Below are positions 14,301-23,300 of a DNA stretch of 64,000 nt, in pieces. Numbering within the stretch: the stretch's first letter is position 1; each line of letters opens with the position of its first letter. The DNA is from Puntigrus tetrazona (Eukaryota > Chordata > Actinopteri > Cypriniformes > Cyprinidae). The position numbers and the translations under genes are program-made. The notes under the pieces are model-generated. The model was not told where the DNA came from. It ran no database searches and worked only from the letters and a program-made list of their open reading frames with translations. The stretch spans positions 934,879 to 998,878 of the forward strand of contig NC_056700.1 in NCBI RefSeq assembly GCF_018831695.1, written 5' to 3'.

Positions 14301-16916
14301 AGTTCTGTTAGCGTAATTAATCATTTGCATTATACATCACAGAGTCCTGAGCTTAGCCCTACTGAAACCTACATCTCGAGGATGTGCTGGTGACCCATTT
14401 TCGATACAAAATCTCAGCCAAAAGTTGAATTAGGTCTCAATAGAAACTGAAAAATGTGACTTTTATCCACTAAATGAGCTCATTTCAAATTTGATGCCTG
14501 CTACAGGTCTCCAAAAAGTTGGTACAGGGTCGAAAGGGCTGAAAAAACGAGACATTTTGGGGAAAACTTCTAGCAACTTATGTCTTAGAGAGGCAGAGTC
14601 TCTCAGAAATAAAGATGAGCAGAGGCTCTCCAATCTCCAATAATGGAATACTTTAAAAACAATGTCCCTCGACTTCAGATTGCAAAGGCTTTGTAAATCT
14701 CAATCTACAGTGCATCATTAAAAGATTCAGAGAAACTGGAGAAATGTCTGTGTGTCAGGGACAAGGATGAAGACCTGTCTTCCGATGACACTGCATCACT
14801 CATCGGGAAGATTCTGTCATTGACATCACTTAAGGGCCCTGGAATACTTTCAGAAACCGCTGTCGGTAAACACAATTCAGTGTGACATCTGTAAATGCCA
14901 ACTAAAGCTTAATCGTGCAAAAAGGAAGCCACATGTGAACATGGTCCAGAAGCCCCATAGAGTCCTGTGGGCTTAGGCTCATTTAAAGTGAACTGTTTCA
15001 AAGAGTTCTGTGATCAGTGGTTGTTTTTGAAGGCACTATAAATGCTGAAAGGTATATAAAGGTTTTAAAGCAACATATGCTCCCCTCCAGATGATGTGTA
15101 TTTCAGGGAAGGCCTTGTGTATTTCGGCAGGACCATGCAAAAGCACACACTGCAGGTAAATACGGCATAGAAGAGACAAGTGTTGAAGTGGTCTGCCTGC
15201 AGTCCAGATCTTTCACCTATTGAGAACATTTGGTGCATCGTTAAACAAAAAAAAATCAGTCAAAAACAACCACAAAATGTTCAGCAGCTGGAAAACTGTA
15301 TCAAGAATGGGACCCAATTCCAACGCCAGAACTCCATGAACTCATAACCTCGATGCCCAGACGTCTTCAAACTGTTTTAAAAAGATGAGATGCTACACCA
15401 TGGTAAACATGCCCCCGTCCCAACTCTTTTGAGACCTGTAGCAGGCATCAAATTTGAAATGAGCTCATTGTGTGCATAGTTTAAACATTTCTTACGTTGT
15501 ATTATAAATAAAACATTGGCTCATGTGATTTGAAATTCTTTTAGTTATTTCATTCAAATTTAAAAAACAGCCAAACATTTTCAGAATTCCGGTTGTACAT
15601 AATAAATCAGTCTGAAAGTCATATGTATTTGCTTATTTATGGCTAGACAGCAACTTTTTAGTATATATGTGAATAAAATAGCAAATTAAATTGATCATAT
15701 TAAACCATATTTTCACATTCGGGGCATAAATCCATGCCAACTTCATTAGAAGCATACATTCATTTGCTTGTATTTATTGTTCGTGACACTGTGCTAAATA
15801 TTGCAAGTAATGTTGGAATTATTAATAAGAATGCTTCTTGTTTGCTAATAAATACTGTATGCGATAAGCTGCATATTGGTTTAAAAAGATTTGTATTATT
15901 AGCGTCTGTATTTTGAAGCTTTACAGCTGTGGTGGAATGTGCTTTTAATAGAGGGACAGAAATATTTTTTAAATATTTAAAAAAGTTTTAGTAAAATTAT
16001 CTTTTTTTTTTAATTGAATAAAAATGACAATAAGTAAAACTTTTGGGATGAACTAACCCTTGAAACCAATTAAAGAGGACAATTAAATATGAACACCATG
16101 AATCCATTCAGACTATGTTTGAAATCCAATATAATAATACGCAATCATGTAATTAAAGCACTAAACACACTAGAAACACCTGCACAGCGTATTTTGGAGT
16201 GTTCGTGAAAGACGCCAAAGGAATCGGCAGGCTCTCAGAGCCCGTTTCCCTTTTTGACTTAAAATGTACGTTTGTGTTTCAGATGGGGCAGCCCGACATC
16301 GTTCTGTTCCTGGAATGTTCTGCAGACATCATGAGTCGAAGGCTGCAGCAGAGGGCCACCTGCAGCCTGCACACTAAAGAAGCCCGAGACCGAGACACTC
16401 GACGCAGAGTAGACGGATTCTGCAGCCTGGTCAATCTCGTGGTCAGTCACTACGAACACAGAGAGGTTCTGCACAAGGTGGGTATGGAAAAACCAATACG
16501 CAATTAGTCACTGCACTGATGTTTGTTGTGATTTGGCCACCGAGTGGAACATTTTGACTGGTTACGTTGACCCCAGGCTAAAAAGGGGTCGTCACGTCAG
16601 GATGCTTTCACTCGGATAAATGAAAGTAGCTAAATCGGATCCGATTTAAAAGCTGATTTCTGGGAAGGGAGGAGCGGGTTTTGGTAACGTGATGGCGATG
16701 ACAACATAAGCGGACCTGTCTTTACGTTAAGAGATAAACAAATGCAGAGCAGCTGTGTGTTTATAGGATTTATTAGCGCTGTATGACAGTTCTCCTGTGG
16801 GTTGATGCCCTACTTTTTCTAACAGCCGTGTTATGTGTGCGTGTATGTAGATTGATGCCGAGCAGCCCCCAGAAGATGTCTTTGAGCAGATCTGCCTCGT
16901 CTTGGACTCCTGCTAG
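488..16916 (+). CDS. ak5: Adenylate kinase 5, 3' part (seven exons, second kinase domain)
   Basis: AK5 is a cytosolic nucleoside monophosphate kinase with two adenylate kinase domains, mostly neuronal in mammals. The window holds the inter-domain linker and the whole second domain, about 235 residues. Exons are 488-564, 7368-7410, 8887-8931, 11145-11308, 13717-13833, 16283-16477 and 16851-16916, all GT-AG and in frame. Landmarks in order are an acidic linker, strand KVIFVIGGPGSGK, the NMP-binding region ending LLERGEQLPE, strand GFLVTGFPK, helix ADIMSRRLQQR, and the C-terminal tail ending in DSC and TAG. The identity rests on close colinearity with the human AK5 C-terminal half and on the zzz3/usp33/miga1 neighbours. 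The upstream exons lie outside the window. Several active-site residues differ from the family (see findings), so this could be a diverged duplicate rather than a standard ak5. Confidence 0.88.
1714..2814. mobile_element. Non-autonomous inverted-repeat DNA element, 1.1 kb, with ANGEL-like insert
   Basis: The ends are TAGGGCT at 1714 and AGCCCTA at 2808-2814. They extend into longer imperfect inverted repeats rich in TTAATTA. The TAGGGCTG-type end suggests a hAT-like element. Flanking bases ATAAAAAC and ATAAATAA are only weakly compatible with an 8-bp duplication. Inside, about 2176-2215 reads as a GGGTGAACTAACCCTTTAA end, and about 2555-2620 reads as its partner (AGTTCACCC...AATGAAAATC). That indicates a second fold-back element nested in the first. 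No transposase frame. Confidence 0.6.
2941..3074. repeat. Poly(A) plus (AT)n microsatellite beside a repeat fragment
   Basis: A run of A (about 2971-3007) passes into about 34 AT units (3007-3074). The bases just before it (TTACCATCATGTTGTTCCAA) match an ANGEL-type element arm, so the microsatellite probably expanded inside a degraded element. Confidence 0.85.
3390..3417. repeat. (CA)n microsatellite
   Basis: About 13 CA units in the first ak5 intron of the window. Confidence 0.9.
4100..4262. repeat. Interspersed repeat, family with CCTAAAC core (copy 1)
   Basis: Contains CTTAAACCTAACCATACAAT, then AGTTAATTAATATTACTCAG, and ends AAATAAAGTGTAACA. The same order of words recurs at 12775-13140, 48605-48785 and 62905-63090. 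Confidence 0.65.
5355..5391. repeat. (CA)n microsatellite
   Basis: About 18 CA units within a GC-richer patch of the ak5 intron. Confidence 0.9.
7368..7410 (+). CDS. ak5: ak5 exon B (43 nt)
   Basis: It encodes TDEEVAGYAEATGE plus one base of a split Ser codon. The acceptor is GGCAG and the donor GTGAGC. This short linker exon is supported mainly by frame continuity with both neighbours. Confidence 0.75.
7928..8109. repeat. Short fold-back element in ak5 intron
   Basis: Left arm TGTGTGTAATCCCAGGCTAT (7931-7950) pairs with right arm ATAGCCTGGGATTACACACA (about 8085-8104). The pairing continues inward through AAAACTGGA and TCCAGTTTT. Total length is about 180 bp. It is non-coding and has the structure of a MITE. 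Confidence 0.75.
8887..8931 (+). CDS. ak5: ak5 exon C (first strand of second kinase domain)
   Basis: It encodes FPVETKKSKVIFVI and splits the first Gly codon of the P-loop with the next exon. Acceptor CACCAG, donor GTATGT. Confidence 0.85.
9725..9745. repeat. Poly(T) tract
   Basis: 21 T in the ak5 intron before exon D. It may be the tail of a reverse-oriented retrotransposed sequence, but no parent element is recognisable. Confidence 0.7.
10370..10520. repeat. Interspersed cyprinid-type repeat
   Basis: The word order AAATCAGCATTTGAGAATGG, AGATCATGTGACACC, GACTGGAGTATGATGCTAAA, ATTCAGCC is that of a very abundant cyprinid dispersed repeat. Related fragments lie near 23.1, 24.35-24.52, 27.1-27.25 and 57.84-57.93 kb. 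Family assignment is from memory. Confidence 0.55.
11145..11308 (+). CDS. ak5: ak5 exon D (P-loop and NMP-binding region)
   Basis: It carries the Walker A stretch GGPGSGKALQ and the NMP-binding segment around LCPGDILCSELQ, ending ERGEQLPE. In most adenylate kinases the loop reads GGPGSGKGTQ and the AMP site reads STGDLLR, so the GT pair, the Thr and the Arg are all replaced here. Donor GTGCAC is weak after the GT. Confidence 0.9.
12775..13142. repeat. Interspersed repeat, CCTAAAC family (copy 2)
   Basis: Begins near AACTAAAGGTGATAGGGTTA and ends ACACCTTAAAATAAAGTGTT. It shares its right end with copies at 4.2, 48.6 and 62.9 kb. Confidence 0.6.
13717..13833 (+). CDS. ak5: ak5 exon E (GFLVTGFPK segment)
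   Basis: 39 codons, phase 0 at both ends. It contains GFLVTGFPKNAKQAQEYEAK, aligned to the family motif GFLIDGYPRE. The Asp of IDG is Thr, and the Arg that binds the substrate phosphate is Lys. Confidence 0.9.
13960..14120. repeat. Degraded ANGEL-type repeat arm
   Basis: The bases GATGTTGTTTACTCACTCAC followed by GTTGTTCGAAGGCCATA resemble the conserved arm of cyprinid fold-back elements. No matching right arm is preserved. Confidence 0.45.
14476..15466. mobile_element. Non-autonomous DNA transposon, 1.0 kb, with 47-bp terminal inverted repeats
   Basis: The left end (14476-14522, starting GAGCTCATTTCAAATTTGAT) and right end (15420-15466, ending ATCAAATTTGAAATGAGCTC) are reverse complements with about three mismatches over 47 bases. 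The interior has no long open frame, though fragments may be relics of a coding ancestor. The superfamily is unclear. The element may extend to about 15600, since TCCGGTTGTACA there looks like a further terminus. It lies in the intron between ak5 exons E and F. Confidence 0.8.
16283..16477 (+). CDS. ak5: ak5 exon F (LID region)
   Basis: 65 codons, starting MGQPDIVLFLECSADIMSRR. The LID segment is Arg-rich (around HTKEARDRDTRRRVDGF) and lacks the usual VDD motif. The Arg equivalent to the KRLE arginine is kept as RRVD. Confidence 0.9.
16851..16916 (+). CDS. ak5: ak5 terminal coding exon
   Basis: It encodes IDAEQPPEDVFEQICLVLDS, then Cys and TAG. This matches the INAEGTPEDVF-type C-terminus of AK5 domain two. 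Confidence 0.9.
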   Translation: MDAEQPPEDVFEQICLVLDSC

Positions 16917-17515
16917 AGAGCTTGGACTAGCACTGCCCCCTCGAGGACGAAACCGTCACTTGCAGCTCCACCGCAGATCGACTCGTATTACACTCGCGCT
17001 CACACACACACACACACACACACACCTGTGATCACAGCTTCTGTATGGCACATCCTCTTGGAAAACTACCAACCAGCAACTGGCGCCCATTCATTTCACA
17101 CCATTGTCGTTCACTGTAAATATCAGCACAATAAATCAACAGTGTTTATCTCTTGGTATCGAATCTATATGCTTAAGCTCGCTTTCGGCTCCATAAAACA
17201 CACAGAGGGTTATTTACGGCAGTGCGCTGCGTTTGGACTTGTCGTTCAGTCAGTATCCCATGAGCACTGAAATCAGCAAAACTGATAAGCATGACGGACC
17301 GGCCGCTGGAGAGCCTTTTTATATTTTAACTTCATGCTTTATATCGTGCTAAGCGTGCATGGATAGTGATTCATTGTATAGTCGAAGCAGAAACTAATGA
17401 GATGGAGAAGGTCTGACTTTCACGGGTGCAACGAACGGATGAATTTCACAATGAAGTCTGATAACTGTATTCTTCTTTATCAACCAGAGTGAAATAAAGA
17501 CATTTCATATGTTTA
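16917..17515 (+). other. ak5: ak5 3' UTR
   Basis: Runs from the TAG to just past the likely poly(A) signals AATAAA at 17493-17498 (last) and 17130-17135 (earlier). It contains a (CA)n run at about 17001-17025. The exact cleavage site is inferred. Confidence 0.6.
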
Positions 17516-18845
17516 ACGGTTCTATTTTGTTCTTTAAAAGCTGTAGCCATGAGAATTGTAGCATTGAACAAAAAAAAATCGTGCTGGATATGTACACTCC
17601 CTTAGACCAGATCTGGAGAAATGTAACACTTGCTCGACAATCGAACCTCTGCGGTGAATGGGTGCCAAAAAGCGCCTCACTTTGAATTTTTTTTTCTAAA
17701 TTTCACAAAAGAGTGAAAAAGCTGCATGCTTTGAAAACTGTCCTCTACCGAAAATCTTTTTAGTGAAAACGTTGTGTTGTCTGAATCAGGAGAGAAATAC
17801 GTACAGCACTGTTTACAAGCAAAAAAACGATCCTAAGCAGAACAGGGTGAACTTCTTTTAGTGGACGAAGCATTACAACGGACTCCATTTTGCCTTGGAG
17901 TAATGCTTCATTATCTGCAGCTTTTCACGTTTTCTTGGATCACGTTGACATTTTTATGATCCGTGTGGCACCCATTCGCCGCAGAGGATCTGTTAACGAA
18001 CAAGAGATGCAATGTTTCCTTTCTCCAAATCTGTTCTGAACAAACACTATTTTACTGGATGGCACGGGGGATGACTACATTCTCAGCCAATTTTCATTTT
18101 TGGGTGTACTGCTCTTTTAACACTAGGTGTGGGTATGGAAGTCGATGTGCAAATCATTGAAGAAAACTTGCAGGCCGTTTTCTCTAGCTGTGCCGAAATC
18201 ACGGTAAAGCCCGGCGCACAAAAACCAGACGGCATTTTTACCATTACTTCGCTGAAGTACATTTTTGTCTTCCTTCCAGCAACCTGCCCCTCACACGAGA
18301 TCCAGCTAGTCCCGTTCTATACCATTTCTCATCCCGAAAGCTATAGATGTCTGCCAATTAGTGTAATGAAATACTCCCAACGTTTAGTGAAACATTATTT
18401 CAGTACGCCGAAATACACCGACAGTGGTGACCAGCGATCGTATATAATTAAACCATTCTCGGAGCGGACTCTTCATCTCGCGTCAATGCATGTCACACAA
18501 TTCATTCATGCGTAAAAGCAGCTTTAAATTGAATAGTGTGATTATAATCACTTGTATCTGCCATCCATTGTTCTTCAAGTCACTGTCAGTCGACCGTTAT
18601 TTCCTGACTGAAGTGAATACTCCGATAGCCATTATTTACGCACAGATGAATTCAGTGACAATGGCACTTCATATCAGAAAGGAAGGGACTGTAGCATTCA
18701 CAATAACCTACCACCCTCTGGTGGCTGAAACGAGACAGATTCTCACCCTAAAAATAAACATGCCACCAACCGACCTTATTAATCCGTCTTTGTAATACCG
18801 AATCGGAAAGATAAATCATAATACCCGAGTCACGTAGTGTAGAAA
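17516..18845. other. Intergenic gap between convergent ak5 and zzz3
   Basis: The two genes end tail to tail here. Most of the first half is the fold-back element described separately. From 18122 to 18845 I see no gene. A short stretch near 18716 (CCTACCACCCTCTGGTGGCT) is common in vertebrate intergenic DNA. Confidence 0.6.
17531..18121. mobile_element. Long fold-back (MITE-like) element with three palindromes
   Basis: The left arm (about 17535-17667) pairs imperfectly with the right arm (about 17966-18120). The best block is CCTCTGCGGTGAATGGGTGC (17646) against GCACCCATTCGCCGCAGAGG (17968). The loop holds another palindrome, GAAGCATTAC (17867-17876) against GTAATGCTTC (17900-17909). The right terminus AAAAATG...TTTTAA is ANGEL-like. 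No coding capacity. Confidence 0.75.
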
Positions 18846-20204
18846 GACTTTTCACATACTTTTATTTCCACAGTTCTCCTCTAACATTTTTTTTTTTTAC
18901 ATTATTTAAGAACAGACTGTTATACACAGATATTGAAGCGGGTCAAGGGAGGGGAGGTGAACAGAACAGAACCCAATACAAAATGGTCTACTCAAAGCAC
19001 AACAAAATGCATGTGTATAAAATAACGTGGGAGTGCGGCGACTACCACCAAATCGATTTTGTTATTCTTCGTCTTTTTAAATAGATTAATAAAAATACAA
19101 TCTTTTCATGGACCGTGCGGAAACTGCGAAAATTAGAGGGATCTAAAGGCGTGACGATGGTCGGGCAGTTTTTCACAGAGGGCAAACGTGCCACGAGTTC
19201 TTTATTTTCTTCTTCTAAAACAAGTGGCCAGGTTTCGATCGACTGGACAGGGAAGAAAAAAAAAAAAAATGGCACACGGCAACTACCACTGGCTACTTTT
19301 CACCATATATTTGATTACTCCACATGATCAACAACAGTACACATTGAGAAAAGAAAAGAAAGCTCTCCACGAGCGCTATAACGCCTTCCAGATCTCAGCT
19401 GGTCTTCTCCGTGCTGTAGTGCTTTGAGGTTTGGAAACCTATCGGGTTAAGTGGAGTGGCTTTTTTTTTTTTTTTTTAATTCGGCGTAATTTAAAAAACA
19501 AGAAATGAACGTAAATAAAGTGACAACATCATGTAACGGTCGTAAGAGGAAACAAAGAGCAGCTTCTAGTGAAAATGGTAGCCCATGGCAAGAGACACGT
19601 ATGGGGGGGGGGTGGGGGTGGATTTTATGTTTTTCGTTTTTTGTTTTAACCCCTGTTTAGAACGTCGGAGTTGCGAGCGAACCTCCTCGATTGGTTAAAA
19701 ACCTGGTTATGGATCGAAGACGACGGTCTCAGCACCAAGTTCCTTTTCCTTGTACTCCCGCCTCACGAAAAGAGCTCACACACAAAGCTTCACTTATAAA
19801 TATTTCAACTACAGACGACATTTTGCACTTTAACGCGAGCCCAACCCCGCTCCGGCCGATGGATCGAGAGCCGCCGCGCGCTCCTCCGAGAGGCCTGTCA
19901 CTCAAACGGCGGAGCGAAAGGGAAGCGTCGGGTTGCCTTCTAAATGTCCTGGGACTGGGAATGTCGGTGCGCCTTTTCTTTTGTTCGTTCTTCCCTCTCG
20001 TTTCTTTTGATTTGAGATAGTGTTACTTGACGAGACCTGGTAAGGTTTGACAACCCTCCCCAACCCCACCCCCCTCCGGCAGCGGGTCGGGGCGAGGTGC
20101 GGCCCATCTGCTGTACCCTCTTTGACTTGGATGATGGAGCCATGCACAGAATGCCCTGGAGGCTGCGGCCCAGCCCTGGATACTAGCGCTGGAGCTCGTC
20201 CCTG
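18845..20204 (-). other. zzz3: zzz3 3' UTR
   Basis: Read on the minus strand, AATAAA lies at 18866-18861, giving a UTR of about 1.35 kb. It includes a G-run on the plus strand (about 19602-19621), which is a C-run in the transcript, and several A/T homopolymers. Cleavage site inferred. Confidence 0.6.
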
Positions 20205-20349
20205 TCATCTGTTGGCAGGGAAGTAGTTGGGGTCCAGGTAGTTGTAGCCTGTGCTCTGCGGTAAGCAGTAGTCTTTGTCCAGGAAGGTTTCGGCCTGGCA
20301 GACCGGCTCTAGTCTGTGTGTGGGCTTGTGGGTCTCCGTTTTGAACAAA
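20205..20349 (-). CDS. zzz3: zzz3 terminal coding exon
   Basis: Encodes LFKTETHKPTHRLEPV, completing the ZZ finger with two His, then AETFLDKDYC and the conserved end YNYLDPNYFPANR. Stop TGA lies at 20207-20205. Confidence 0.95.
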
Positions 20350-23300
20350 CTGAAGGGGTGAACAGAAAGGGGACTGGTTAGGACGAGACAACGGGCGAAC
20401 ATTTCAAGTTTAACACAATGGGAACGTGGAAATTTTATAGATAGACTGAAAAAAATGACAAAGCAGGCCTGAATTTGAGGAGATTTCCTGTCAAGAACTT
20501 CAAATAAAACAAATATCAAAGGTTTTCAGTTCATACAACAAAACAATTACTGTGAGTGATTTGGTTCAAAAACATTTTTTCTATCTTCACGTCCTGATAG
20601 TAATCACTAAGTAGTCCAAATTGATATGCATTTATATCAAACATGATACATAATCAGTGCGTTCCGGCAAGCGCATCGTAATTTAATGCACTTTGTACTC
20701 TGTAATGTACTGTTTTCTCAGCATTTAAGCCATGTTCAAGAGAATGTGACTCATGTTCGCAACTAATAAAATGTGTGAAAGCTGTAAAATATTGAATGTG
20801 TGAATAAAGTCCCAGCGGGTCTTTAAAAAAACTAAACAAAACAGTTTTTATATATAGGGTAAAAATGACTTTATATTCAGTGGTATAACAAATGTCTTAC
20901 ATTCTGGAAAACATGAATTGTGAAACAGCCTAATCTGATTAATAGTGGTCCACTGGCTTTTTGAAAGATGCCCATATATTGGAAAGCAGGGTGGCCAAGT
21001 ATTCAGACCCTCTTCAATTTTTCACTCTTTGTTATGCTACAGCCATTTGTGCTGCAATTTGTAGATTAATGAGGAAAAAAATGAACCTAAAAGGATTTTA
21101 GCAAATGGCTGCAATATAACGAGGAGTGAAAAATTTCGGGGAGTCTGAATACTTTCCGTACCCACTGTATATATATATTAAAAAAGTATTTATTCTTTTT
21201 TTTTTTTTAAATGAACACGCAATCGGGCAGAATATACATCACAAGATCTCACAGCTGGATTTTACTGCAAGGTTTGTGAAATTAAACATTCATCAGTCAT
21301 TCAAAGATTTGTTTAAATGATGTAATTGCGTATTTGCCGATTGCTGACGGCAAACGGGAAAGTATTGTTTACCTTTATTACCAATTAAAGCAATCGTTCC
21401 CATTCTTTTTGTATACATTTTAATTCCTTTAACAAATTCATTTGATTATTAGACAGAACTGATGACAGCAGACAAGAGGGAGAATGTGAGCACATTGTGC
21501 CCTGTCAAAGTAAAACTCCCACCTTGAACAAACTGAAATATTTACCGACTGATGCCGATATTTAAAAAAAAGTGACTAATAGTGGCTTTGCCGATATATC
21601 GGTTGACCACTAGTGATTATTAAACCTCGAAGGGCTGACGTTGTAACAAGTAGTAACAGCCCAGCTCCACTCACCAGTCAGAGCAGGAACTGCAGAAGTC
21701 CACAGCGTTGTCCTGCGGACAGTCCTGACAGTGCCACCGTACTCCCTGGATGGGCTCCATGCCACACATGTCACACTGAGCGACGGTTACATGCAAACAT
21801 TAACAAAGAAAAAAATGCTGATTATTTAAAAAAAAAACATTACGCAGCTAAAAGAGTAAATCTATAGGGAATTCTTCAACGAAAGATGATATTGTTATAA
21901 TGTTTCAGTTTTTTTTTTTCCCCAAACAATACAAGCCAGAGTGGCTGTATGAACAAACTTTTTTAGCCTCTCTAAAAGTGTGTGTTCCAGTCATACAGGT
22001 TTAGAGAAGGGACGCAGAGATCCAATACTTAGGATCGGTATCGGGTCTGATATAGTGATTTACTGTGGACTGGGTATCGATCGGACGAGACCGATCCAAA
22101 TCCGATATTGTGTGTATACTATTCTGTGTTACTGTTGAGCCCCACAAAAGACACAAAAACATTATAAAGCAACATTTTTGTGCACTATAAGTGATCTGAA
22201 ACTGATCGACTTTGTGCCAGTCGGTATCATAGTACTTTTCTGCACAATGAAAGATTATTAATAGTCTACCTACCACAGGTTGCTGCCTTCATTACTGAGC
22301 TATACATTTAAAAGTAAAATATATTTTATAGTATATACTTATTTATAAATGTATTTACTTGATTTTGCTGAATGTATTTAACAACAATACAAAGAGCAAT
22401 GTGTAACATTTTGCCAGATTAAGTCCTCCACTTATTCACTTTTATTTGTCAATAAAAAATGTTTCACTAGATTTTATAAAATTGTACACCCATGATGTTT
22501 CTAGATTATAGACTATATTTTACATTAAAATTTAATTCTCTATGTAGTAGTAGTAGAGTGATAATCAGGTAAATTCTACACTGATTTAAAAACAACACGA
22601 GCGGGGTTAAACGTTGACATGATTAAAATCACAAAGGATATAGGCAGGTAAATATTTGTACCTTATAGCCAACGTGCTGCGTGAGAGCGCTCTCAGCCTG
22701 GATCTCCTGTAGTTTCTGTTTCTTTAGTTTCTTCAGCTCCAGTAGCTCCTTATACTCCGGCAGGTGCCTCAGCTCCACTGGAACCCCTTCCTCATCCTGA
22801 AACATCGCAGCAGGGTCAGAACAGTACAACACTCGTCAACTGATACGAAATCTGAATTTATAGCTCAAAATAAAATCTTTACAGACGATTTTTTAATAAG
22901 CCTTACTTAATGCAGTAGTTTTGTTTTTTTGTTAGGGTAGATTGAGGCTATATTTTCTGACCCAGTTCTGTCCTTATTTTGTAATGACAACAAAAATAGT
23001 GTTTTGGCATAAAAATACACACACATACATTATATACATACAAATATATAAATATGTGTGTGTGTATATAGTGTTTTGTTATGCTTAGGGTGCATTTTGT
23101 AATCAAAAATACAGTAAATTGTAACAATATTTCACAATATCACTTTTTAAAGTAACCATTATAATATATTTGAAGTTGCAACTTGACACTACTCTAGTCT
23201 TCAGTGTCACATGATGAGAAGCTCCATTTCCCATATTTCCATGAAGGCATTCGTGATGTCATGTTTTGTAGTAAGTCTATATTTGGTGCATGTAAGGTTG

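Noticed and set aside
18129..18795. Frames of 128 and 101 residues in the ak5-zzz3 spacer
   Set aside because: They overlap each other, start with poor context, and lie outside both transcripts without splice or family support.
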